A stretch of 7,426 nucleotides of DNA, from contig JBKPDO010000358.1 in NCBI GenBank assembly GCA_046727955.1, positions 1 through 7,426 on the forward strand, in the 5' to 3' direction. The position numbers were made by a program, and so were the translations under genes. This DNA comes from DASVXQ01 sp046727955. GTDB lineage: Bacteria; Actinomycetota; CALGFH01. The notes below the pieces were generated by a model. That model was not told where the DNA came from. It did not search any database and was given only the letters and a program-made list of their open reading frames with translations. This document shows, piece after piece, positions 1 to 6,752 of this stretch (positions are counted from its first letter, which is position 1; each line of letters begins with the position of its first letter).

Positions 1-44
1 GGCTCGAGCCGAGCGTTTGCTGAGCCCTTCGTTACACTGAGCGC

Positions 45-73
45 CGGCGGCCGTCTCGCGGCGGCCGCCGTTT
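45..73 (+). terminator. GC-rich hairpin followed by TTT, probable intrinsic terminator
   Basis: A perfect 9-bp inverted repeat is visible: CGGCGGCCG (45-53) pairs with CGGCCGCCG (62-70) around an 8-base loop, followed directly by TTTAA. The orientation fits termination of a + strand transcript entering from the left, before the gene starting at 129. The T tract is short, so termination could be partial, and the hairpin could instead act in the leader of the operon. No T-rich run exists on the other side, so a - strand terminator is unlikely. Confidence 0.45.
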
Positions 74-116
74 AACGCCGGCTGCCAGTTCACGCCGGCC
101 AAGGATCGCAATCACC

Positions 117-121
117 AGGAG
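117..121 (+). promoter_or_regulatory. Ribosome binding site supporting the GTG start at 129
   Basis: AGGAG lies 7 bases before the GTG at 129. It is the only good SD sequence close to a start codon in this reading frame, so it decides the non-ATG start. The other genes of the operon lack a comparable site. Confidence 0.7.
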
Positions 122-128
122 CCCGTCC

Positions 129-1073
129 GTGACGACCACCCAGAGCCGCTCCCCGGGGCAGGGATCACTGCTGCCGTATGGCACGCCCTACCTGATCGGC
201 GACCCGGCCAGCGCCCGCCGCGAGCTCACCGAGCTGCGACGGGCCCTAGCCGCCGCCGGCGTGGTCGCCGAGGCCGCGGTGGCGCGGCCGCTGCACCGTG
301 CCGGGGCGCTCGCCGAGCGCGCGCTCGAGGGCGGCGCCCGCTTCCTGGTGGCGGTCGGCTGTGATCCCGTCGCCCACGCGATCGTCGAGCGGCTGATTGG
401 ACCGGAGGGGCCCCGCGTGCCCGACGCCGTGCTCGGCCTGGCCGGCCTGGGGCGGCAGGACCTCGCCGCCACCTTCGGCCTGCCCGAGGACACCGAGCGG
501 GCCGCGCGGCACCTGCTCGGCTCGAGCCTGTTCCTCGCCGACGTCGGCCAAGCCCGCTGGCGCGGACCGGACGGCGCCGAGCGCACCGCGGTCTTCGCCA
601 ACTGTGCCGAGCTCGGTTACCCGGCGGAGGTGTCCAGCCGCACTCCGGGCCTGACCTGGGCTGGCCGCTTCGGGCGGTTCGCGGTCGCGCTCGGCGCGCT
701 GACGAGGACCCGCAGTACCCCCGCCGAGCTCCAGCTGGCCCGCGGCGCGGTGGAGCTCCGCCTCGCCGGCCTGGTGATCGCCAACGGGCAGTTCTCCATG
801 GGCCGCATGAAGGTGGCGCCGCGCGCCCTGCCAGACGACGGGCGCATGTCGGTGATCGCCTTCCAGGGCCAGCCGCTGGCCATCTACTCGCGCTCCAAGG
901 AGCTCTACTACGGCGAGCACATCCCCCACCCGAGCGTGCGCGAGTACCAGACGGAGCGGGTCGAGGTCGCGACCGCCGAGCCGCTCGCGCTCGCGCTGGA
1001 CGGCCAGCGCATGACCGGCGGGCCGCCGCTCGCCGTCGACGTGCTGCCCAAGGTCCTCCGCGTCAAGGTCTGA
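129..1073 (+). CDS. Diacylglycerol/lipid-kinase-fold protein with degenerate active site (probable pseudokinase)
   Basis: The 314-residue length and order of motifs match the soluble bacterial diacylglycerol kinase/YegS/DgkB family, which phosphorylates lipids with ATP. The second half is well conserved: FANCAELGYPAEV (156-168, cf. the family FxNxxxxGxxAxV), the ANGQFSMGRMKVAPRALPDDG stretch (218-238), and a C-terminal strand with DGQ (291-293) before VDVLPKVLRV. The first half has lost the signature residues. The nucleotide motif GGDGT is GCDPV at 77-81, the N-terminal NPxSG is GDPAS (25-29), the PLGTGND loop is AGLGRQD (105-111), and the proposed catalytic Glu of the family's DGE motif is Gln293. 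The fold is secure, but catalysis is doubtful; a scaffold or lipid-binding role is inference. There is no signal peptide or membrane helix, so it should be cytosolic or peripheral. It starts at GTG with a good SD and is the first gene of the operon, 24 bp before the peptidase gene. Confidence 0.85.
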   Translation: MTTTQSRSPGQGSLLPYGTPYLIGDPASARRELTELRRALAAAGVVAEAAVARPLHRAGALAERALEGGARFLVAVGCDPVAHAIVERLIGPEGPRVPDAVLGLAGLGRQDLAATFGLPEDTERAARHLLGSSLFLADVGQARWRGPDGAERTAVFANCAELGYPAEVSSRTPGLTWAGRFGRFAVALGALTRTRSTPAELQLARGAVELRLAGLVIANGQFSMGRMKVAPRALPDDGRMSVIAFQGQPLAIYSRSKELYYGEHIPHPSVREYQTERVEVATAEPLALALDGQRMTGGPPLAVDVLPKVLRVKV

Positions 1074-1097
1074 CCGATCGCGCGGTACGATCGGATC
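1074..1097 (+). promoter_or_regulatory. Intergenic hairpin and possible leaderless -10 element before the peptidase gene
   Basis: The 24-bp gap has no SD sequence. It holds a perfect 7-bp inverted repeat, CCGATCG (1074-1080) and CGATCGG (1088-1094), with a 7-base loop; each arm contains the palindrome CGATCG. TACGAT (1086-1091) fits the TANNNT form of a -10 element and ends 6 bases before the ATG at 1098, the spacing expected when a transcript starts at the start codon itself (leaderless, common in actinobacteria). No convincing -35 is seen. The alternative is simple read-through with translational coupling. Confidence 0.35.
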
Positions 1098-2255
1098 ATG
1101 ACAACGACGTTGGTGGAGCGCCTCGCGCGCGCACGCAAGGAACTGGCCGACCGCGGTGTCGACGCCCTGCTGGTCGGTCCGTCGGCGGACTTCCGCTATC
1201 TCACCGGCTACCAGCCACCGCTGCTCGAGCGCCTGACCCTGCTGGTGGTGCCGGTGCAGGGGGAGCCTCTGCTGGTGGTGCCCGAGCTGGAGGCACCGCT
1301 CGCCCGCGAGCACCTCGCCGGCCTCGACATCCGGATCTCTCCCTGGCAGGAGACGGAGGACCCGATCGCGCTCGTGCGGGCCGCGCTGGAGGTCTCCGGG
1401 GCTGCCGGCCCTCACGCGCCCGTCCGGCTGGCCGTCGGCGACCAGCTGTGGAGCAGTTTCCTGCTGCGCCTGCAGGCCGCCCTGCCGCGCGCCGCGTTCA
1501 CGGTCGCCTCCGTGGTGACCAGGCCGCTGCGGGTGGCCAAGGACGCGGCCGAGGTCGCCGCGCTGGCCCGCGTCGCCGCCGCCATCGACCAGGTGGTGGA
1601 CGAGCTGGCGGAGGTGCGCTGGGCGGGCCGCAGCGAGCGGGACGTGGCCCGCGACCTGGACGCGCGCATCCGGGCCGTTCACGACGAGACGCTGTTCGTG
1701 ATCGTCGGCTCGGGCCCGAACAGCGCCAGCCCCCATCACGAGCCCGGCGAGCGGGTGATTCGGCCCGGCGACGCGGTGGTGGTCGACATCGGCGGCAGCC
1801 TGGACGGGTACTGCTCTGACACCACCCGCACGCTGGTGGTGGGCGAGCCGCCGGCGGGCTTCCTCGAGCTGTACGGGGTCCTGCGGGCCGCGCAGCGGGC
1901 CGGCTGCGAGGCGGTGCGCGCCGGCGTCCCCGCTGAGGCGGTCGACGCCGCCTGCCGCGGGATCATCGCCGCCGCCAGCTACGGCGAGCATTTCATCCAC
2001 CGGACCGGGCACGGCATCGGCCTGGAGGTGCACGAGGAACCCTACATCGTGGCGGGCAACAGCGAGCCGCTGGCGCCCGGGATGGCGTTCTCGGTCGAGC
2101 CGGGGATCTACCTCGCCGGCCGCTACGGCGCCCGGATCGAGGACATCGTGGTCTGTCCCGAGCCGGACGGCGCCGCCGCCCCAGGTGGGCCCGGGAGACC
2201 CGGAGGCCGGCGCCTCAACCAGACCTCGCGCGACCTGCGAGTGGTCTCGGGATAG
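1098..2255 (+). CDS. M24 family metallopeptidase, aminopeptidase P/prolidase-like (Xaa-Pro peptidase)
   Basis: This 385-residue cytosolic protein has the two-domain creatinase/aminopeptidase P layout: a creatinase-type N-terminal domain (about 1-135) and a pita-bread catalytic domain (about 150-355). All five dinuclear metal ligands are visible: Asp230 (VVVDIGG), Asp241 (SDTTRT), His305 (GHGIG), Glu334 (SVEPGIY) and Glu348 (RIED). The accessory histidines expected from E. coli aminopeptidase P are also present (His213, His301, His312, with the right spacing to the ligands). It should be active and probably removes N-terminal residues before proline or cleaves Xaa-Pro dipeptides; the exact substrate cannot be read from sequence. 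A Gly/Pro/Ala-rich insert (about 357-370) separates the last ligand from the usual RLN...RDL ending. The ATG at 1098 has no SD and may be leaderless or coupled. It lies 24 bp after the kinase-fold gene and 6 bp before the next gene. Confidence 0.93.
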   Translation: MTTTLVERLARARKELADRGVDALLVGPSADFRYLTGYQPPLLERLTLLVVPVQGEPLLVVPELEAPLAREHLAGLDIRISPWQETEDPIALVRAALEVSGAAGPHAPVRLAVGDQLWSSFLLRLQAALPRAAFTVASVVTRPLRVAKDAAEVAALARVAAAIDQVVDELAEVRWAGRSERDVARDLDARIRAVHDETLFVIVGSGPNSASPHHEPGERVIRPGDAVVVDIGGSLDGYCSDTTRTLVVGEPPAGFLELYGVLRAAQRAGCEAVRAGVPAEAVDAACRGIIAAASYGEHFIHRTGHGIGLEVHEEPYIVAGNSEPLAPGMAFSVEPGIYLAGRYGARIEDIVVCPEPDGAAAPGGPGRPGGRRLNQTSRDLRVVSG

Positions 2256-2261
2256 CGCCCG

Positions 2262-3368
2262 ATGATCGGCCGCCGCCACGCCTGGTGCCCTCGCTGCGAC
2301 GAGGTGAGGCAGGCTCGGCCCGGCGCCGCCTGCCCGGTGTGCTCGGCGCGCCTGGTCGGTCTGCCGCGCGTCTTGACCTCAGCGTCCTGGCAGGCGGGCT
2401 GGGGCGCCCTGCAGCAGCAGGCGCGCTCGCTGCTGCCAGCGCTGCGGGCCACGGCGCTTGCGGTGGTGGTGCTCGGGCTGCTGGCGGGCGGCTTCGTCGC
2501 CGGCCGGGCCGCCGCTCCCGCTCGCGCCGCCCCGGCCGCCCCGGCCACCACCACGCCGTCCAGCGTGACGCTGCCGGACGGCCGCGTCCTGACGGGCAGC
2601 ACCCGCGACCTCGGCTGGCACGCCACCAGCGGCAAGGTCTCGCTGCTGCTGCGGACGGTGTTCGCGACCCGGGACTCCACTAACCTGACGTTCGAGGCGA
2701 CCGGGCTCGACCCTGACTGGCGCCCGGAGACCCTCGGGGACGTGCACGTCCTGGACGGCAAGGGCCGTGAGCTGGCCCTCAACAGGCCGAGCCAGGACCT
2801 GCCGGTATTCCGCTCGCGCGAGGAGGTCGCCGGCGCCGCCATGATCTCGATCGCGCTGGCGGGCCGCGTCGAGCCCAGCGCAGTCGCGCGGGTCACCGTG
2901 GGGCGCCTGGTACTGGCGCAGCGGTCCGAGGAGAGCTTCACCGGCACGCTGGTGGACGCGGACCTCAAGCGAAGCGTCGACCAGGCTGTGCAGGGTCCCA
3001 CGGACCTTCCCCCGGCGTCGTGCCCATCCTGCCGGCTCCAGGTGCGCTGCGAGGTCTGCCAGAGCCTGCGCCTGGCCGGCACGGCCTACCGGCATGGCCA
3101 GGTGACGCTGCTGCTCGCCCCGACCCGCCCGTCGGTCGGGGAGACGCTGGGGTCGGACGTCGTCATCTTCAGCGCCAGTGGCCAGCTCACCTCGATGGTG
3201 ACCACACTCGAGGCCGGCGGCGCGATGATCAGCTTCAGCGCCTTGCAGCTGGCCCAGACCAGCGACCGCGGCCAGGCGACGATGCCGTTCGGCGTCACCG
3301 TGATGCTCGACGGCACGCAGGTCGTGCAGGGCCCGTGGCAGCTCGATCAGCAGAGCGGGTCGCGATGA
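2262..3368 (+). CDS. Zinc-ribbon, single-helix membrane protein with extracytoplasmic beta-rich domain (paralog 1)
   Basis: I do not recognise a named family. The order is: an N-terminal zinc ribbon with CPRC (Cys9, Cys12) and CPVC (Cys24, Cys27); one hydrophobic helix at about 62-84, rich in Val/Leu/Ala/Gly; an Ala/Pro/Thr-rich linker (85-102); and an extracytoplasmic region of about 265 residues that looks beta-rich. With Arg/Lys on the N-terminal side of the helix, the ribbon should be cytoplasmic and the large domain outside. That domain contains a second tetracysteine cluster, CPSC-x5-CEVC (Cys254, 257, 263, 266), which could bind metal or form disulfides. The next gene encodes a paralog: both have WCPRCD near the start, a helix at the same place, an RxLGW motif after the linker (RDLGW here), and matching segments such as VTVGRLVLAQ here against IKLQSLLLSQ there. 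The ATG at 2262 is 6 bp after the peptidase stop with only a weak SD, so translation is probably coupled. A sensor, anti-sigma-like or envelope role is possible but not shown. Confidence 0.85.
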   Translation: MIGRRHAWCPRCDEVRQARPGAACPVCSARLVGLPRVLTSASWQAGWGALQQQARSLLPALRATALAVVVLGLLAGGFVAGRAAAPARAAPAAPATTTPSSVTLPDGRVLTGSTRDLGWHATSGKVSLLLRTVFATRDSTNLTFEATGLDPDWRPETLGDVHVLDGKGRELALNRPSQDLPVFRSREEVAGAAMISIALAGRVEPSAVARVTVGRLVLAQRSEESFTGTLVDADLKRSVDQAVQGPTDLPPASCPSCRLQVRCEVCQSLRLAGTAYRHGQVTLLLAPTRPSVGETLGSDVVIFSASGQLTSMVTTLEAGGAMISFSALQLAQTSDRGQATMPFGVTVMLDGTQVVQGPWQLDQQSGSR

Positions 3369-4495
3369 CCGGCTGGTGCCCGCGCTGCGACGCCGTGCGC
3401 GCTGCCGACGGCGCTTGCCCAGAATGCGGCACACCGCTGGTGAGCGTGGAACGGCGGCCCAAGAGACGGCCCGACCCGGCCGAGCCGGTGGTCGAGGTGG
3501 GCGCCGTGGCCGAGGGCCCGGCCGGCGCCCGCCTGCGCGTCGCCCTGGTGGTGGCGGCGGTGGTGCTGACCGCTCTGGCGTTCGTGGCGGGGCACAGCAT
3601 CGGCCACCAGGCGCCGCGAGCCGCGCCGGCGACGGTCCCGACGACCACGACCGAGCCCGCGGCGCAGCCCTCGGCGCAGCGGACGCTTGGCTGGCCGGCC
3701 CGGCCGGCGCGCGGGATCACCTTCACCGCGGTCTCGCTCAGGCGCATCGCCAGCGGCGATCCCAGCGGCGACGACGTCGGGCAGCTCACCATCCGGATCC
3801 AGGGCCTGCCCGCCGGGCGCCGGCTGCTCGGCCTGCAGGGCCTGGAGCTGCTGGACCTCGGCGGCGGCGTCTTCGCCAGCCCGGACGAGCACCCGGTCGC
3901 CGGCCAGCCTGCCGCCCTGGTCCAGCCGACCGGCCAGGGGGACACCTACGTGGTGGACCTCGGGCCGACCCCGGACGTGGACACCTTGGCGCAGATCAAG
4001 CTCCAGAGCCTCCTGCTGAGCCAGCCTCCCAGCGGCCGCAACCGGATCGAGCTCGACAGCGGAGGCTCATGGCCCGCCAAGCCGCCGCTGCGCGCGATCG
4101 AGCCGGCCGCTGACACCGTCAGCATCGACGTCGGTGCGCTGAACCTGCGGGTGCCCGCCGGGGGGTACATCGACCACCTGCCGTTCCAGATCGCCGGCGC
4201 GTTCGTCGGCGGCGGCCGAGCCGTGGTGGCGCTTCGGTCCGGGAGCGTGTCTGGCGCCGCGCCCGACGACGTGCCACGGCTGCTCTCCGAGTCGACCGGT
4301 GGCGCCTTCCCCGTCAGCGCGCGCCTGCTTGCCGGGAACCGCGTCGTCTGCGAGCGCACCGCCATGTTCGGTCCGGCGCCCGACGCCTCGCCGCTGGTGG
4401 TCCTGGACTGCCCTACGGCACCGGCCGCTCACCTCGCTGTCGAGCTTGGAGCCGGTGCCCAGCCCATTGCGCTGCGGGCCGCCCTCCCGGCCTGA
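3365..4495 (+). CDS. Zinc-ribbon, single-helix membrane protein with extracytoplasmic domain (paralog 2)
   Basis: This 376-residue paralog of the preceding gene product is also unrecognised as a named family. It has a zinc ribbon CPRC (Cys5, Cys8) and CPEC (Cys18, Cys21); a charged, Pro/Arg-rich juxtamembrane segment (about 28-58); one membrane helix at about 57-76; a Thr/Pro/Ala linker with TTTT (93-96); then RTLGW (106-110) and a beta-rich extracytoplasmic domain. It lacks the second CxxC-CxxC cluster of paralog 1, but has two lone cysteines outside the membrane (Cys329, Cys349) that could form a disulfide. The reading frame stays open upstream to 3020, inside the previous gene. The ATG at 3365 is preferred because it overlaps the previous stop as ATGA, the hallmark of coupled translation, and places the zinc ribbon at the N-terminus exactly as in the paralog. 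It is the last gene of the operon and converges on the protease gene. Confidence 0.85.
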   Translation: MTGWCPRCDAVRAADGACPECGTPLVSVERRPKRRPDPAEPVVEVGAVAEGPAGARLRVALVVAAVVLTALAFVAGHSIGHQAPRAAPATVPTTTTEPAAQPSAQRTLGWPARPARGITFTAVSLRRIASGDPSGDDVGQLTIRIQGLPAGRRLLGLQGLELLDLGGGVFASPDEHPVAGQPAALVQPTGQGDTYVVDLGPTPDVDTLAQIKLQSLLLSQPPSGRNRIELDSGGSWPAKPPLRAIEPAADTVSIDVGALNLRVPAGGYIDHLPFQIAGAFVGGGRAVVALRSGSVSGAAPDDVPRLLSESTGGAFPVSARLLAGNRVVCERTAMFGPAPDASPLVVLDCPTAPAAHLAVELGAGAQPIALRAALPA

Positions 4496-4514
4496 TGGGC
4501 CTGTGTCACGGCCG

Positions 4515-4537
4515 GGGCGCTGAACGGGCGCTGAACG
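4515..4537. repeat. Two perfect 11-bp tandem repeats in the convergent intergenic gap
   Basis: GGGCGCTGAAC occurs twice in direct succession (4515-4525 and 4526-4536), followed by GTGAACG. The 11-bp period is one helical turn, and on the - strand the unit begins GTTCA. The surrounding 68-bp gap (4496-4563) between two converging genes otherwise shows only weak pairing (GGCGC 4527-4531 with GCGCC 4552-4556) and no T tract, so no clear intrinsic terminator is seen for either gene. Confidence 0.7.
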
Positions 4538-4563
4538 TGAACGACCAAACGGCGCCTACGCGC

Positions 4564-6645
4564 TCACCACTCGAAGTCCGCCGGGTCCGGCAGCGAGGTC
4601 GAGCGGTTCATGCCCGGGTGGCTGTCTGGGAGCCGCGGCACCGGGCCCGTGGCGGTTGAGCGGTCGGGCTCCGGGTCGTCCGACAGCGGACCCGGGCCGC
4701 CGTTCGGCCCGCCGTTGGGGCGTGGGTCCCTCCTGCTGCTCGGCCGCGCCTCCACCAGCGCCGGCTGGTGCCAGTTCTCGCCGAGCAGCTCCAGCGCGGG
4801 CTTGAACGCGGGGGTCGCCCTGGCAACGCCCTTGGCCCGCATCAGCTCCTCGATTTCCTCGCCGGGGACCTCGTCCTTTTCTAGCAGCTTCTCGACCAGA
4901 GCGCGCACGGCGTGCTCGTTGCGGCGCAGTAGCTCGACCGCATCGTGCTTGCACTCCTGCAGCAGCTGACCGATCGCCTTGCGCGCCTCCGGGTTGGCGA
5001 GGATCGTCGGGATCGGGCCGCCGCCAAGCGGCCCAGGCCCCACAACGCCGTAGGAGATCAGGCTCTCACCCATGCCGTAGAAGCCAAGCATTGCCGCGGC
5101 TCTGAAGGTGGCGTTCTGCAGGTCGGAGCCCGGACCGCCGGTCGACTCGCCGAACCAGATCTCCTCGGCGGCCATGCCGCCGAGTCCCATCACGATCTCT
5201 CGACGCATGTCCTCGCGCAGATTTGTGAGACGCTCCTCCAGCGGGGTGTGGTAGACGACGCCCAGGACGTCGCGCCGCTTGATGATCGAGGCGATCTGGA
5301 TCTGGTCGTCCACCAGCAGGATGTAGGCGAGCACGGCGTGGCCGGCCTCGTGGAAAGCGGTCATCTGCCGGTCGCGGGCCGAGGTCTTGGTGACCTCCTT
5401 GAGGCCGATCTCCTCGGTCACCTTGGCAGTCCACAGGTCACTGAAGTTCAGCTTGTCGCGCCCGTCGACCAGGGCGAAGATCAACGCCTCGTTGACCAGG
5501 TTCTTGATCTGCGCCGGGCTGAAGCCGTAGGTGGCGCGGGCCAGGCGGGCGACATCGATCGACTCGTGCGGGACCTTGTTCAGGTAGTACTCCAGGATAT
5601 CCTGGCGGCCGTCGCCGCTGGGCAGGCCGACGTGGAGCTTGCGGTCGAAGCGGCCGGGGCGTAGCAGGGCGGGGTCGAGGGTCGCGGCCTGGTTGGTGGC
5701 CCCGATGACCATGAGGTTGTACTGGGGGACCTTGGGTTTGCCCAGATGGAGGATCCGGTGCACGTGGCGCCAGAGCCCCTTCGGCATGGTCATGCCGTCC
5801 ATCTGGATCAGCAGCTCGTTGACGTACATGCCGCCCATGCCCATGCCGTTCATGCCGCCGGGCATGATGAAGCGCCAGGGTCTCGGGTTCTGCGGCGGGT
5901 CGGCGACCATGGCGTTCGAGACGGCGCCGCGAGAGCCGCCGACCGCGTCCAGCTCGTCGATGAAGATCACCGAGCCGCCGTACTTCTTGGACAGACGGCG
6001 AGCCTTGCGGAACAGGGCGGCGATGCGCAGGTTGCCCACGCCCATGAACATGTTGTTGAAGCTGGTCCCCGAGGCATAGACGAACGGCACCTTCGCGGAG
6101 CCGGCGATCGCCTTGCCGAGCAGCGTCTTGCCAGTGCCGGGCGGGCCCTCGAAGAGGATGCCGTGGGGTGGGTAGCCGCCGGCCTCGCGGAACCTCTTGA
6201 AGCCCTGGAACAGGGACAGGGCCTCCTTGGTCGAGGACACGATCTCGGGCTGGCCGCGCACGTCGTCGAAGGAGACGTCGTACTCACGTGGGTAGATCAC
6301 GTAGGTGCGCCCGCGCGACAGGAAGTAGAAGATCCCGAGGATCTGGACGACCCCGAACAGCATCAGGATCAGGAACATCGCCAGCGTGTTGACGATCGTG
6401 AAGGGCAGCGCCCGGGTGACCTTCCACAGGTCGAACGGCGGGGCGAGCGGGTGCCCGGTCTGGATCAGATAGCCTCTGAACGACGGGTCCACCCTGGGGT
6501 CGCCGCCGAGGACGCTCCACCAGTCGAGCCCTCGGTTCGACTTGTACATCCAGTACAGGACAGGGATCGCCAAGGCGTAGAGCACGAGGACCCAGAGGAG
6601 GATTTTCAGCGTCTTCCTGAGGCTGTAGCGCAGGACGTTGTTCAA
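4564..6645 (-). CDS. ftsH: FtsH-family membrane AAA+ zinc metalloprotease, divergent, with pore-region insertions
   Basis: This 693-residue membrane-bound ATP-dependent protease degrades misfolded membrane and selected cytosolic proteins in its family. The order is: TM1 (about 14-33), a short extracytoplasmic loop (34-80), TM2 (about 81-109), an AAA+ module (about 120-400), an M41 peptidase domain (about 420-610), and a disordered Pro/Gly-rich tail (about 625-693) ending FEW. Visible motifs are Walker A GPPGTGKT (167-174), Walker B VIFIDELD (226-233), pore loop MFMGVG (199-204) with Phe200, sensor-1 Asn318, arginine fingers Arg329 and Arg332, HEAGH (432-436) and the third zinc ligand Asp508. 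It should therefore be an active protease. Two insertions of roughly 20 residues are odd: a Met/Gly-rich one after Walker B (about 246-273) and one after MDG (about 286-308). The conserved DGF signalling motif reads DGM (283-285). The start is TTG at 6645, backed by a strong SD; the next in-frame ATG (residue 33) would remove TM1. It may be a paralog beside a canonical ftsH elsewhere in the genome. Confidence 0.93.
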   Translation of the reverse strand: MNNVLRYSLRKTLKILLWVLVLYALAIPVLYWMYKSNRGLDWWSVLGGDPRVDPSFRGYLIQTGHPLAPPFDLWKVTRALPFTIVNTLAMFLILMLFGVVQILGIFYFLSRGRTYVIYPREYDVSFDDVRGQPEIVSSTKEALSLFQGFKRFREAGGYPPHGILFEGPPGTGKTLLGKAIAGSAKVPFVYASGTSFNNMFMGVGNLRIAALFRKARRLSKKYGGSVIFIDELDAVGGSRGAVSNAMVADPPQNPRPWRFIMPGGMNGMGMGGMYVNELLIQMDGMTMPKGLWRHVHRILHLGKPKVPQYNLMVIGATNQAATLDPALLRPGRFDRKLHVGLPSGDGRQDILEYYLNKVPHESIDVARLARATYGFSPAQIKNLVNEALIFALVDGRDKLNFSDLWTAKVTEEIGLKEVTKTSARDRQMTAFHEAGHAVLAYILLVDDQIQIASIIKRRDVLGVVYHTPLEERLTNLREDMRREIVMGLGGMAAEEIWFGESTGGPGSDLQNATFRAAAMLGFYGMGESLISYGVVGPGPLGGGPIPTILANPEARKAIGQLLQECKHDAVELLRRNEHAVRALVEKLLEKDEVPGEEIEELMRAKGVARATPAFKPALELLGENWHQPALVEARPSSRRDPRPNGGPNGGPGPLSDDPEPDRSTATGPVPRLPDSHPGMNRSTSLPDPADFEW

Positions 6646-6654
6646 GGCAGCCCG

Positions 6655-6662
6655 CCTTCCTC
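6655..6662 (-). promoter_or_regulatory. Strong ribosome binding site that fixes the TTG start of the protease gene
   Basis: On the - strand the sequence reads GAGGAAGG followed by 9 bases and then TTG at 6645. The following codons give a positively charged N-terminus leading into TM1, as expected for this family. No ATG or GTG start exists nearby in this frame. Confidence 0.7.
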
Positions 6663-6684
6663 GACCACACGACTCCTGGGTAGC

Positions 6685-6690
6685 AGTATA
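6685..6690 (-). promoter_or_regulatory. Candidate -10 element for the protease gene
   Basis: TATACT on the - strand matches five of six bases of the TATAAT consensus. It would start transcription near 6678, giving a leader of about 32 bases containing the SD. No good -35 lies 16-18 bases upstream (the best-placed hexamer, GGTTTG, is poor), so this is a tentative call. Confidence 0.35.
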
Positions 6691-6752
6691 GGCCCAAGCC
6701 GGCCATCCAAACCCTGGCCCCTTCGCGCCATCCTGACCCCGAGCCGGCGGCC

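Noticed and set aside
1..10. Perfect 10-bp palindrome GGCTCGAGCC at the left edge
   Set aside because: Too short and too common in such GC-rich DNA to call a binding site, and its upstream context is outside the window.
246..2279. 677-codon open frame on the - strand across the kinase-fold and peptidase genes
   Set aside because: It is antisense to two clearly recognisable genes, its translation is low-complexity and rich in Arg/Ala/Gly/His with no known motif, and long antisense frames are expected at this GC content.
3020..3364. Upstream in-frame extension of the second zinc-ribbon gene
   Set aside because: It overlaps the previous gene fully, is low-complexity Pro/Arg/Gly sequence, and would bury the zinc ribbon that the paralog carries at its N-terminus. 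The ATGA overlap at 3365 is the better start.
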